The notes: generated by a model not told the origin, from the letters alone. DNA of 64,000 nt from Rhodococcoides trifolii (GCF_014635345.1 NZ_BMCU01000003.1:248001-312000), one strand, 5' to 3'. Numbered from the stretch's first letter, positions 46,019-54,642 are shown. A program made the numbers and translations.

Positions 46019-46795
46019 ATGAGTGCCCCCGTCATGGACAAGCCGACCAGCGACCTGCCCGAGGTTCCCGAGGGTGCGGTCATGGTCACGCTCAAGATCG
46101 CTCGCTTCAACCCCGAAGACGACAAGGGTGCGCACTGGGACAGTTTCCAGGTCCCCAGTCTGCAGACCGACCGTCTGCTGAACCTGCTGCTCTACACAAA
46201 GAGCTACTTGGACGGGACGCTCACATTCCGTCGCTCGTGCGCACACGGCGTGTGCGGCAGCGACGCGATGCGCATCAACGGCGTCAACCGGTTGGCATGC
46301 AAAGTGCTCATGCGCGACCTGCTGCCGAAGGATGATTCCAAGCAGATCACCATCACGATCGAGCCCATCCGCGGACTGCCCGTGGAGAAGGACCTGATCG
46401 TGGACATGGAGCCCTTCTTCGACGCGTACCGCGCCGTGAAGCCGTACCTGATGGCCAGTGGCAACGAGCCGACCCGCGAGCGGATCCAGTCCGCAACGGA
46501 CCGCGCACGTTTCGACGACACCACCAAGTGCATTCTGTGTGCTTGCTGCACCACCTCGTGCCCGGTGTACTGGAGCGACGGCAGCTACTTCGGCCCCGCC
46601 GCGATCGTGAACGCGCACCGCTTCATCTTCGACAGCCGTGACGAGGGTGCCTCGGAGCGTCTGGACATCCTCAACGACGTCGAGGGTGTGTGGCGCTGCC
46701 GCACCACCTTCAACTGCACCGACTCGTGCCCCCGCGGCATTCAGGTCACGAAGGCGATTCAGGAAGTCAAGAGAGCGCTGCTGTTCGCTCGATAG
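46019..46795 (+). CDS. sdhB: Succinate dehydrogenase iron-sulfur subunit
   Basis: 258 residues. The 2Fe-2S cysteines are in SCAHGVCGSDAM and LACKVL, the 4Fe-4S/3Fe-4S cysteines in CILCACCTTSCPVYW, and CRTTFNCTDSCPRGI. It passes electrons from SdhA to quinone at SdhC/D. ATG 46019 begins 2 bp after the sdhA stop codon. The operon ends with a strong hairpin at 46806-46855. Confidence 0.96.
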   Translation: MSAPVMDKPTSDLPEVPEGAVMVTLKIARFNPEDDKGAHWDSFQVPSLQTDRLLNLLLYTKSYLDGTLTFRRSCAHGVCGSDAMRINGVNRLACKVLMRDLLPKDDSKQITITIEPIRGLPVEKDLIVDMEPFFDAYRAVKPYLMASGNEPTRERIQSATDRARFDDTTKCILCACCTTSCPVYWSDGSYFGPAAIVNAHRFIFDSRDEGASERLDILNDVEGVWRCRTTFNCTDSCPRGIQVTKAIQEVKRALLFAR

Positions 46796-46805
46796 CCGGC
46801 TGCGC

Positions 46806-46855
46806 CGCCTGTGCGCCTTTAAGTACCTACGACGGTACTTAAAGGTGCACAGGCG
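46806..46855. terminator. Long bidirectional terminator hairpin after sdhB
   Basis: Arms 46806-46827 and 46834-46855 pair over 22 bp with one G-U type mismatch and a 6-nt loop. It lies between convergent sdhB (ends 46795) and the acyl-CoA dehydrogenase (ends 46859). The design matches the hairpin at 39092-39161. Confidence 0.82.
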
Positions 46856-46858
46856 TTT

Positions 46859-48064
46859 CTAGACGAAGGCCGAGTACCCGGTGATGCCTCGCCCCACGAT
46901 CAGGCTGTTCATCTGCGATGTTCCCTCGTAGGAGTAGAGCGCCTCGGCGTCCATGAAGTACCGGATCACGTCGTGTTCGAGCAGAATTCCGTTGCCGCCC
47001 ATGATCTCTTTGGCCCAGCCCACCACTTCGCGCAGGCGCGTGGTGCAGTACGTCTTGGACAACGCGGCGTGCTCGTCGAGGTGCACACCCTGATCTTGGA
47101 GCTGTGACACGCGCAGTGCCATTCCCATGCATGCGGTGATGTTGCCGGCCATCCGCGCGATGAGATCCGAGATCAACTGGAACGACGCGATCGGTTCCCC
47201 GAACTGAACGCGCTCGCGCGAATAGGCGACGGCACGCTCGTACGCCCCCATCATGACGCCGACCGCGCCCCAGGCAACGCCACCTCTGGTGAGCCGCAAG
47301 ACCTTCGAGGTATCTGCGAACGTGTTCGCGTGTTCGAGCTTGTTGGCGGCGGGCACCCGACAGTCCTCGAGGTAGACGTCGGCGTTCTCCACGGCCCGCA
47401 GTGAGTACTTGCCTTCCATCTTCTCGACCCCGAATCCGGCGAATTCCTTCTCCACGACGAATCCCTTGACCTCGCCGTCCTCCTCGTCCTTGGCGTAGAT
47501 AATGACGAGGTCTGCAAATGTCGCGTTGCCTATCCACCGTTTGCGACCGTTCAGCACCCAGTCGTCACCGTCGCGCCGTGCCGTCGTCTCGAGGCCACCG
47601 GCAACGTCCGAGCCGCCATGTGGTTCGGACAACCCGAAGGCGCCGATCTTCTCCATGCGGCGCATCGGCGGAAGCCACCTGTCCTTCTGCTCGTCGGAGC
47701 CGAGGATGGCGATGCTGCTCATGGCCAAGCCGCTGTGCACGCTGAACATCGTGCTCGTCGACGGGTCCACCCGCGAGAATTCGAGCCCCAACCACCCCGT
47801 CAGGACCTTGCGCGCCGGCTTGCGCCCGTCGAAGTCGTACCCGAGGCCGACGATGTCGAGTTCGGCCAACCGGGGCAGAAGGTGCACCGGCGACTCGCCC
47901 TTTTCCCAGAACTCGTTGGCGCGCGGCGCCACCTCGTCACGGAGGAACGCACGGACCTTCAGGATGATCTTCTGCTCGTCGTCGGTCAGGGCATCCTGAT
48001 AGCCGAACAGATCGGCGTCGAGGAAGTCGGGGCTCAGTGGTTCGAGGGGTTCGTGCTTGCTCAT
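46859..48064 (-). CDS. Acyl-CoA dehydrogenase (glutaryl-CoA dehydrogenase-like)
   Basis: 401 residues. FGLSEPHGGSDVAGGLETTA is the FAD/substrate loop. The catalytic glutamate is probably in EALYSYEGTSQMNSLIVGR, at the position used by glutaryl-CoA and short-chain enzymes. It has the three-domain ACAD fold with FQLISDLIARMAGNITACMG. It oxidises an acyl-CoA to the enoyl-CoA. ATG at 48064 has AAGGAG upstream on the complement. It stands alone after sdh with no other fatty-acid gene adjacent. Confidence 0.88.
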   Translation of the reverse strand: MSKHEPLEPLSPDFLDADLFGYQDALTDDEQKIILKVRAFLRDEVAPRANEFWEKGESPVHLLPRLAELDIVGLGYDFDGRKPARKVLTGWLGLEFSRVDPSTSTMFSVHSGLAMSSIAILGSDEQKDRWLPPMRRMEKIGAFGLSEPHGGSDVAGGLETTARRDGDDWVLNGRKRWIGNATFADLVIIYAKDEEDGEVKGFVVEKEFAGFGVEKMEGKYSLRAVENADVYLEDCRVPAANKLEHANTFADTSKVLRLTRGGVAWGAVGVMMGAYERAVAYSRERVQFGEPIASFQLISDLIARMAGNITACMGMALRVSQLQDQGVHLDEHAALSKTYCTTRLREVVGWAKEIMGGNGILLEHDVIRYFMDAEALYSYEGTSQMNSLIVGRGITGYSAFV

Positions 48065-48091
48065 CGAGGAGACTCCTTCGTCTGTCGGTCA

Positions 48092-48108
48092 CGTCGAACA
48101 TGTCGACG
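48092..48108. promoter_or_regulatory. 17-bp inverted repeat upstream of the acyl-CoA dehydrogenase
   Basis: CGTCGA (48092-48097) and TCGACG (48103-48108) flank ACATG. It lies 28-44 bp before the start codon, the usual place for a repressor site. Confidence 0.4.
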
Positions 48109-48176
48109 ACTACCCACAAGACTGACGGGTGCGCACCCCTTACGTCTGCGAAACGATCTTCTCCGTCACGGCCGAT

Positions 48177-49154
48177 TCACCGTTCGACACGGACGGTCCG
48201 ACGCTCGTTCATAGAGATCACCAGCGCGTCCGCCACCAGACCCGCGGCGAGACCGTCGAGCGCGGAGGCGAGCTCCGACGGCCGACCACCGTCGATGGAA
48301 TCCACCCATTCCTGCAGCTCGATGCGGTACGCGTCGGCATACCTGGGGATCCAATCGGCCGGGTACGCGACCGATCTCGTGCGATCGCGGTCGACGACGA
48401 CCTGCGACGGCAATGTCAGTGCGGCAGTGCCGATCTCGCCGACCACTTCGCACCGGGTGTCGTATCCGTAGCGCGCGTTCAGGAATACTTCGACGGTCAC
48501 CAGAATGTCGGATTCGGTACGTAGCAGCATGATCTGCGGGTCCTGTCGCGACCCGGAGTTGCGAGACGTGCGCCCCGCGTGCCAGCTCACCTCGGCGATA
48601 GGCGAGTCGAGCAACCAGGGCACGACGTCGAGTTCGTGGATGGCGGAGTTGGTGATGGTCGATGCCGAATCACCACCCGGCCAGGTGTCGACGGTTCTGC
48701 TCACGCAGTGCGCGAGAAGTGCGTCGCCGATCTCGCCCGACAGAACGCGTCGCCTGAGCTCCATGTAGGACGGGTCGAACCGGCGCATGAACCCGACACT
48801 CACCAACCCTCGGCCGGCGTCCGCGTCGATCACCTCGCGGCATTCGACTGCCGTCGGCGCCAATGGCTTCTCGCACAGGACCGGCTTGCCCGCGGCCAAC
48901 GCTGCGAGAACCAGTTCCTTGTGTGTGGAGTCGTGCGAGGCGATGATCACCGCGTCGACGCCGTCGTCGTCGATCAGCGTTCGTCCGTCAGCGAAGGTCA
49001 CCGCGTCGCGCATCTCGGACGCCACCGCGACCGCGCGCGCGTGGTCGAAGTCGGCGATCGCGACGACGGACGCACCGGCGATCCGTCGGTCGATGGTGCG
49101 TGCGTGGTCGGCGCCCATGACTCCGACGCCGACAATTCCCACCCTGATAGTCAC
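48177..49154 (-). CDS. Gfo/Idh/MocA family oxidoreductase 1
   Basis: 325 residues. GIVGVGVMGADH is the Rossmann motif, VLCEKPLAPT the cofactor-binding EKP motif with the catalytic lysine, and NSAIHELDVVPWLL provides the His-x-x-Asp pair of the inositol-dehydrogenase-like class. The GTG at 49154 is taken as start because the Rossmann strand begins three codons on; TACTTT lies 5 nt upstream. It diverges from oxidoreductase 2 over 62 bp. Substrate is unknown but a cyclitol or sugar is expected. Confidence 0.85.
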   Translation of the reverse strand: MTIRVGIVGVGVMGADHARTIDRRIAGASVVAIADFDHARAVAVASEMRDAVTFADGRTLIDDDGVDAVIIASHDSTHKELVLAALAAGKPVLCEKPLAPTAVECREVIDADAGRGLVSVGFMRRFDPSYMELRRRVLSGEIGDALLAHCVSRTVDTWPGGDSASTITNSAIHELDVVPWLLDSPIAEVSWHAGRTSRNSGSRQDPQIMLLRTESDILVTVEVFLNARYGYDTRCEVVGEIGTAALTLPSQVVVDRDRTRSVAYPADWIPRYADAYRIELQEWVDSIDGGRPSELASALDGLAAGLVADALVISMNERRTVRVER

Positions 49155-49175
49155 GACAAAAAGTATGACATCAGA

Positions 49176-49187
49176 TTGTCCTGACAA
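49176..49187. promoter_or_regulatory. 12-bp inverted repeat in the divergent promoter of two Gfo/Idh/MocA genes
   Basis: TTGTC (49176-49180) and GACAA (49183-49187) flank CT. It sits midway between the two start codons (49154 and 49217) and could serve as a shared operator. Confidence 0.4.
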
Positions 49188-49216
49188 ATAGGCATTTGGC
49201 GATCTACAGTTTCCCC

Positions 49217-50230
49217 ATGACGACGTTGCCGACATCACGGGTGCGCGACCCACGAGACGCCCCCGTCCTGCGCTGGGGAATCCTCGGGCCCGGATGGATC
49301 GCACACCGGTTCGTCGAATCACTGGCCGCCCGCACCGGGCAACGGGTGATGGCAGTGGCATCGAGGAACCGGGACCGAGCGGAGTCGTTCGCCCACACGC
49401 ATTCGATCGACGCGGCGTTCGACTCCTACGACGCTCTGCTCGCATGGGCGGATGTCGACATCGTGTACGTCGCAACGCCGCACACCGAGCACCATGCGTG
49501 CGCGCTCGCTGCACTCGCGGCGGGCAAACACGTGCTCGTGGAGAAGCCCTTGGGGGTGGATGCGGCGCAGGCGGCCGAGATCGGTGCCGCCGCAACCCGA
49601 GCGGGCCTGTTCGCGGGAGAGGCCATGTGGACGAAGTTCCTCCCCAAATTCGATGTGGTGCAGCAGATTATCGATATCGGGATGCTCGGCCCGGTGCGAA
49701 CGGTCCTCGCGGACCACGGCGAGCATTTCACTCCCGACCACCGCATCTACGACCCCGCGCTCGCCGGCGGTCCGCTGCTCGACCTCGGTACGTACGTCGC
49801 CGGTTTCGCGTACTCCGTTCTCGGCGTACCGACCACGGTCGCAGCGATCGGACAACCGGCGAACGAGCACATCAACGGGCAGGTGTCAGCGGTCCTTGCC
49901 GACTCCCGGGGCAATCAGGCCGTCCTGAACACGACGATGCTGACGAACACCCCCACGACGGCGACGGTCTGCGGCGAGGACGGGATTCTCGAGATCGCCG
50001 GGCCCTTCTTCATGCCCGGACCGTTCACGGTGTCCTTGCGCAACGGCACGGTCCTGACCTACGCCGAGGACCCGGGCACGCAGGTGGACGGTCTGCACTA
50101 CGCGGCCGTGGATGCGGCGAGGTGTATTGCCGACGGTCGTACCGAATCCGCTGTGCACCCCGTAGTCGACGCGGTCCGCACTCTCGCGATCATCGACGAG
50201 ATGCGCGCTCAGCTGGGGATCAGCGTCTGA
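49217..50230 (+). CDS. Gfo/Idh/MocA family oxidoreductase 2 (dihydrodiol/xylose dehydrogenase-like)
   Basis: 337 residues from ATG 49217. WGILGPGWIAHRFV is the Rossmann motif, HVLVEKPLGVDA the EKP motif, and MWTKFLPKF plus GGPLLDLGTYVAGFA the D-L-G-x-Y signature of the dimeric dihydrodiol/D-xylose dehydrogenase class, in place of the His-x-x-Asp of its divergent partner. An ATG at 49196 is possible but leaves no spacer to the operator. The 30-bp element shared with the LacI promoter starts 4 bp after its stop. Confidence 0.85.
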   Translation: MTTLPTSRVRDPRDAPVLRWGILGPGWIAHRFVESLAARTGQRVMAVASRNRDRAESFAHTHSIDAAFDSYDALLAWADVDIVYVATPHTEHHACALAALAAGKHVLVEKPLGVDAAQAAEIGAAATRAGLFAGEAMWTKFLPKFDVVQQIIDIGMLGPVRTVLADHGEHFTPDHRIYDPALAGGPLLDLGTYVAGFAYSVLGVPTTVAAIGQPANEHINGQVSAVLADSRGNQAVLNTTMLTNTPTTATVCGEDGILEIAGPFFMPGPFTVSLRNGTVLTYAEDPGTQVDGLHYAAVDAARCIADGRTESAVHPVVDAVRTLAIIDEMRAQLGISV

Positions 50231-50233
50231 CAC

Positions 50234-50263
50234 TGAGGTGTTCTTGATGTCTTTTTGGGGTTG
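50234..50263 (+). promoter_or_regulatory. 30-bp element shared with the LacI/SDR promoter (copy 1)
   Basis: Identical at 24 of 30 positions to 53798-53827, same orientation, with core TTGATGT common to both. It lies 70-99 bp upstream of the dioxygenase start and immediately after the previous gene. Confidence 0.6.
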
Positions 50264-50332
50264 TGTCGGCTGCGAGCCACCGGTCATGCTCGTCTTAGCG
50301 AAACATCGACTACCACTTCCGAAAGGCCCATC

Positions 50333-51511
50333 ATGACGACCTCCATCGGCACCCCACGCAGCGGACGGCTCAGCGAGGCGGACTGCGACATAGACGACTT
50401 TCGGGCATTGGTCTCGCAGCAGACCGATTCCGCGGACTACCCGTTCGCATCCGGTACCGAACGTAATGTCCTGCTGTACGACGCGGAGACCGTCCGGTTG
50501 CTGGGCGCCGACGTGACCACGCGCGCCGAGCTTCAGGACGAGCTGGCTCGCGCGCTCATGCACGGTCCGGGCATCGTGGTGTTCCAGGGCGCGTTCACCG
50601 CGGAGAACGCCCTCGGCGACGCCACCCGCCACTTCGCCGACACCATCGCTCGTCAACACGATTCGGGAGTGCAGAACGGCGACCACTTCGCCAAGCCGGG
50701 TGCGAACGACCGCATCTGGTCTGCCCTGCAGAAGCTCGCGCTGGGCGATCCCGAGGTCTACACGAAGTACTACTCGAACGACATCCTCGCGCTCGTGTCC
50801 GAAGCGTGGCTCGGACCGATGTATCAGGTGACCTCGTCGGTCAACGTGGTCAATCCCGGTGGTGGAGCCCAGAACCCGCACCGGGACTACCACCTCGGGT
50901 TCATGTCCACCGACACCGCGGCGCAGTTCCGCGCGCACGTCCACCGCCTCTCCCCCGCACTGACACTGCAGGGCGCCGTCGCACATTGCGACATGCCGAT
51001 CGAGAGCGGACCCACGATGTATCTGCCCTTCTCCCAGCAGTACGAGGCGGGGTACATCGCGTTCAACCTCCCCGAGTTCCGGGAGTACTTCGCGGACAAC
51101 TACGTTCAGCTCCCGCTGGCGGCCGGCGATGCCGTGTTCTTCAACCCGGCCCTCTTCCACGCTGCCGGCCACAACACCTCCTCCGACATCTACCGCATGG
51201 CCAACCTGCTGCAGGTGTCCTCGGCGTTCGGGCGGGCCATGGACAGCGTGAATCGCGAGACCATCGTCGAGGCAATCTATCCCTCGTTGGTGGCGCTCGC
51301 TGCGTCGGGAGACGAACGCTCGGTGCGCAACGTCGTCGCAGCGTCGGCGGAGGGGTACGCGTTCCCGACGAACCTCGATCTCGATCAGCCGGTGACCGGA
51401 TTGGCCGCCGAGACGCAGGCCGAGTTGGTCACACGTGCCCTGGCGACGAACATGGGTGCTGCGGATCTGTCGGACGCCCTCCGCGAACAGACCCGCCGCC
51501 ACCAGATCTGA
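50333..51511 (+). CDS. Phytanoyl-CoA dioxygenase (PhyH) family protein
   Basis: 392 residues. The Fe(II) facial triad is likely His183 and Asp185 in NPHRDYHLGF with His276 or His280 in LFHAAGHN, on a double-stranded beta helix. MYLPFSQQYEAGY and LPLAAGDAVFFNP surround it. Family members hydroxylate or halogenate small molecules with 2-oxoglutarate and O2. ATG 50333 follows GAAAGG. It precedes an MFS transporter by 24 bp. A substrate outside fatty acids is likely, since Gfo/Idh/MocA and sugar isomerase genes surround it. Confidence 0.83.
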   Translation: MTTSIGTPRSGRLSEADCDIDDFRALVSQQTDSADYPFASGTERNVLLYDAETVRLLGADVTTRAELQDELARALMHGPGIVVFQGAFTAENALGDATRHFADTIARQHDSGVQNGDHFAKPGANDRIWSALQKLALGDPEVYTKYYSNDILALVSEAWLGPMYQVTSSVNVVNPGGGAQNPHRDYHLGFMSTDTAAQFRAHVHRLSPALTLQGAVAHCDMPIESGPTMYLPFSQQYEAGYIAFNLPEFREYFADNYVQLPLAAGDAVFFNPALFHAAGHNTSSDIYRMANLLQVSSAFGRAMDSVNRETIVEAIYPSLVALAASGDERSVRNVVAASAEGYAFPTNLDLDQPVTGLAAETQAELVTRALATNMGAADLSDALREQTRRHQI

Positions 51512-51535
51512 CCCACCCCAACGGACACGAGGACG

Positions 51536-52792
51536 ATGAGCACAGACGCCGAAGCACCCCCGATCAGCAGACGTCTGGTCCTCCTCCTCGCGGTCGCCTG
51601 CGGCACCCTTGTTGCGAATCTCTACTACGCGCAACCGTTGCTCAGCACCATCGGTGGTTCGTTCGGCGTCAGCGAGGGCACGGCCGGAGTTCTGGTCACC
51701 ACCGCCCAGATCGGCTATGCCGTCGGACTTGCGTTCCTCGTGCCGCTCGGCGACCTCGTCGAACGGCGTCGGCTGATCGTGTCCGCCACCGTGTTCTGCG
51801 CGGCCGCGAACACCGTCGCCGTCGTGTCGCCGTCGTTCTCGGTTCTCGCCGGTGCGTTGATCTTCGCCGGGGTGGGAGCGTCCGCGGCAATGGTCATCGT
51901 TCCGCTCAGCTCGGCCCTGTCGGCACCGCAGGATCGAGGCAAGACGGTCGGGACCGTGATGAGCGGTCTTCTGGTCGGAATTCTGTTGGCGCGCACCGTG
52001 AGTGGGTTCCTGTCCGAGCTCGGTGGGTGGCGTCTGGTGTTCGGGTTCGCCGCCGTGGCGCTGACCGTGCTCGCGGCGGCGTTATGGCGGTCCGTTCCCC
52101 CGGCCAGACCCGACGTCGACGCCACCTACGGGTCGATTCTGCGGTCCGTCGTGTCGTTGATCGCGCACCTGCGGGAACTGCGTCTGCGGATGGCCCTCGG
52201 TGCCCTGATCATGGCGGGGTTCTCGGTGATGTGGACCGGTCTCGCGTTCTTGCTCGCCGGACCGCCCTTCGGCATGAACGACGCGACCATCGGGCTGTTC
52301 GGAATTGCCGGCGTCGCTGGTGCGCTTGCCGCGCCTCTGGCGGGAAAGCTGGCGGATCGGGGTCGCGGACACGTCGCGGTGCCCGGTTTTCTGAGTGCCC
52401 TGCTCGCGAGCTGGGCGTTCCTGGCCCTGGGCGGATCGAGTTCCTCCGTGTGGGCGATCATCGCGCTGATCGTCGGTATCTTCCTGCTGGACGCGGGCGT
52501 CCAGGGGACTCAGGTGAGTAACCAGAACGTCGTGTTCGCCCTCGACCCGCCAGCGCGCAGTCGGCTCAACACCGCGTACATGGTGAGCTACTTTCTCGGC
52601 GGTGTCGTCGGATCCGTTGCAGCGTCGGTCGGATTCTCGGTCGGCGGATGGAACGCACTGTGCGCAATCGGTGCAGCGCTTGCCCTGCTCGCCCTTGCGG
52701 TGTGGTTCACCTTTCGGTCGCGCACCGTCGGCCGATCGGACAGTGTCGATCGGTCAGACGCTGTTGAACCGAGTGAGAACCTGGATCGGTGA
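51536..52792 (+). CDS. MFS transporter
   Basis: 418 residues and about 12 membrane spans. The first span region NLYYAQPLLSTIGGSFG and VPLGDLVERRRLI (the loop 2-3 motif, GDLVERRRL) are typical of the YnfM/Ydh-type MFS group. The 50333 gene lies just upstream and both are probably one transcript. It may import the dioxygenase substrate or export a product. Its end overlaps the convergent LacI gene by 39 bp. Confidence 0.85.
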   Translation: MSTDAEAPPISRRLVLLLAVACGTLVANLYYAQPLLSTIGGSFGVSEGTAGVLVTTAQIGYAVGLAFLVPLGDLVERRRLIVSATVFCAAANTVAVVSPSFSVLAGALIFAGVGASAAMVIVPLSSALSAPQDRGKTVGTVMSGLLVGILLARTVSGFLSELGGWRLVFGFAAVALTVLAAALWRSVPPARPDVDATYGSILRSVVSLIAHLRELRLRMALGALIMAGFSVMWTGLAFLLAGPPFGMNDATIGLFGIAGVAGALAAPLAGKLADRGRGHVAVPGFLSALLASWAFLALGGSSSSVWAIIALIVGIFLLDAGVQGTQVSNQNVVFALDPPARSRLNTAYMVSYFLGGVVGSVAASVGFSVGGWNALCAIGAALALLALAVWFTFRSRTVGRSDSVDRSDAVEPSENLDR

Positions 52793-53785
52793 GCTGACGT
52801 TCGTCACTCCCTCGAGTGCTCCGCGAGCCTGCATGAGCATGCGGCAGGCCAATCGCGCGTCGGCACGGAGCTCGTGATGGAGCACGGCCGACAGGGTGCC
52901 GGACCGCAGCAGGACCCGGTTGTCCTCGTCGAGGTCGTGCCCCACGAACACCCTGCACCGACGACCGAGTTCGGCGAAGGACCGAGCGATGGCCGTGTTG
53001 CCCCCGCCGATCGAGTACACCGCCTCGACGTTCGGGTGCTCGACGAGCGCGTCGAGTACGAGCGTCTCGATGGTGCTGTCCATTCCGTCGGTTCCGGCGA
53101 TCTCGACGACGGTTCGACCCGTGTCGGTTCCCCGCTCGGCCGCCAGCGCCCTGAGGGTGGTGCGAAACCCCATCTCCCGCTCGCCCTCACCTCGAAACAC
53201 GCTGCTGCTCAACGTGATCAGTACTTCCTTGTCGACGTCTCCGAGCCATTGATCGACGAGGTACGCAGCGGTCGCGCCGGCAGCGCGGTTGTCGATACCC
53301 ACGTAGGCGAGCCGAGCCGACGTCGGCACGTCGGTCACGTAGGTCACCACCGGCACCCCGATGTCGACCAGGCGATCGACGGCGGCCACGACCTCCGGAT
53401 GATCCGGTGCCTTGAGGATCACGCCGTGCGTTCCGCGCGCGGTCAGCTTGCCGAGTGTGTCGACCATCGCGGGTACGGACTCGGTGTCCCGGAAGTGGAA
53501 CCGGCACCGTACGAGCGCGGGCGACAACATGGGCAGCTCGGCCTCGAGTGCGGTGCGGAACTCGGCGGAAAAACGCGGCGGCGTTTGCATCACCACGTCG
53601 AAGAGGAACTTCCGACCGTTGAGGCGGAGCTGTGAGCGCTGTTTGTCCAGGTCCGAGATGGCCTGCTGCACTTCGGCTCTGGTGTCCTCACGCACTCCTG
53701 GTCGCCCGTGGAGGACGCGGTCGACGGTGGCTTCGCTGAGACCGGCCTGTTGGGCGATCTCACGGACCTTGTACCGATGTTTCAT
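52754..53785 (-). CDS. LacI family transcriptional regulator 1
   Basis: 343 residues. The helix-turn-helix at about 6-27 is VREIAQQAGLSEATVDRVLHG, followed by the hinge helix with GVREDTRAEVQQAI and a periplasmic-binding-type ligand domain (GVPVVTYVTDVPTS, AVYSIGGGNTAIA, VFVGHDLDEDNRVLL). ATG at 53785 follows AAGGGG on the complement. It diverges from the SDR operon. The 30-bp element in between also occurs before the dioxygenase, so this protein is the first candidate to regulate both units. Confidence 0.88.
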   Translation of the reverse strand: MKHRYKVREIAQQAGLSEATVDRVLHGRPGVREDTRAEVQQAISDLDKQRSQLRLNGRKFLFDVVMQTPPRFSAEFRTALEAELPMLSPALVRCRFHFRDTESVPAMVDTLGKLTARGTHGVILKAPDHPEVVAAVDRLVDIGVPVVTYVTDVPTSARLAYVGIDNRAAGATAAYLVDQWLGDVDKEVLITLSSSVFRGEGEREMGFRTTLRALAAERGTDTGRTVVEIAGTDGMDSTIETLVLDALVEHPNVEAVYSIGGGNTAIARSFAELGRRCRVFVGHDLDEDNRVLLRSGTLSAVLHHELRADARLACRMLMQARGALEGVTNVSSPIQVLTRFNSV

Positions 53786-53797
53786 TGCAGCCCCTTG

Positions 53798-53827
53798 TGA
53801 GGTCTTTTTGATGTGTTTCGGGTGTTG
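53798..53827 (+). promoter_or_regulatory. 30-bp element shared with the dioxygenase promoter (copy 2)
   Basis: 24 of 30 positions match 50234-50263. It fills most of the spacer between the LacI start (53785) and the SDR start (53836), so it can act on both directions. No perfect dyad is visible within it. Confidence 0.6.
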
Positions 53828-53835
53828 ATCGTAAC

Positions 53836-54642
53836 GTGGCCGAACGCCAGACTGAGTCGGTGAACACACCACTGCTTCAAAACGCTGTCGTCCTGGTGAG
53901 CGGCGGTACGCAGGGTGTCGGCGCCGCCGTCGTGCGTGCGGCGGTGCGCGAGGGCGCGCAGGTCGCCTTCAGCGGACGACGACACGACGTCGGCTCCGCC
54001 CTCGCGAACGAATTGAACGCTGCCGGGCACACCACGGTGTTTCTCGACGCCGACGTCTCGGACCCCGATTCCGCGCGGCGTTCGGTCGAGCGCACCGTCG
54101 AGAGTTTCGGACGCATCGACGCCCTGTGCAACGCGGCCGGGCTGACCACCCGTGGCACCCTGCTCGACACCACCCCCGAACTCTTCGATCAGCACATCGC
54201 GGTGAACCTCCGGGGTCCGTTCTTCACCATGGCGGCCGCCGTACGCGACATGACCGAGCGCGGCGCAGTGGGAACCATCGTGAACATCGTGTCCATCGCC
54301 GAACGCGGTGGCCAATCGTTTCTCGCGCCGTACGTGGCCGCGAAAGCAGGTCTGGCCGGGTTGACTCGAAACGCTGCGTACGCGCATCGCTGGGACCGTA
54401 TCCGCATCAACGGCCTGAACATCGGCTGGACCGAGACCGAGGGTGAAACCCTGACCCAGAAGCGCTTCCACGGCGCCGACGACGATTGGGTAGCCGACGC
54501 CAATGACAGTGTGCCCATGGGCAAACTGGGCCAAGTCGACGAGATCGCCGATTTCGTCGTGTTTCTGTTGTCATCGCGCAGCGGCGTGGTGACCGGTTCC
54601 GTCATCGACTGGGACCAGACCGTCATCGGAGGGCAGGACTGA
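53836..54642 (+). CDS. Short-chain dehydrogenase/reductase
   Basis: 268 residues. VLVSGGTQGVGAAVVRAA is the glycine-rich cofactor loop, NAAGL the structural motif, IVNIVSIAE the catalytic serine and PYVAAKAGLAGL the YxxxK pair. INGLNIGWTETEGE is the typical PG-like segment after it. GTG 53836 is taken as start; a second GTG at 53860 is possible. It overlaps the next gene as TGATG at 54640-54644 and leads a five-gene coupled unit. Confidence 0.86.
   Translation: MAERQTESVNTPLLQNAVVLVSGGTQGVGAAVVRAAVREGAQVAFSGRRHDVGSALANELNAAGHTTVFLDADVSDPDSARRSVERTVESFGRIDALCNAAGLTTRGTLLDTTPELFDQHIAVNLRGPFFTMAAAVRDMTERGAVGTIVNIVSIAERGGQSFLAPYVAAKAGLAGLTRNAAYAHRWDRIRINGLNIGWTETEGETLTQKRFHGADDDWVADANDSVPMGKLGQVDEIADFVVFLLSSRSGVVTGSVIDWDQTVIGGQD

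Noticed and set aside
49886-51634. 582-codon minus-strand frame
   Set aside because: Antisense to oxidoreductase 2 and the dioxygenase, both well supported by motifs.
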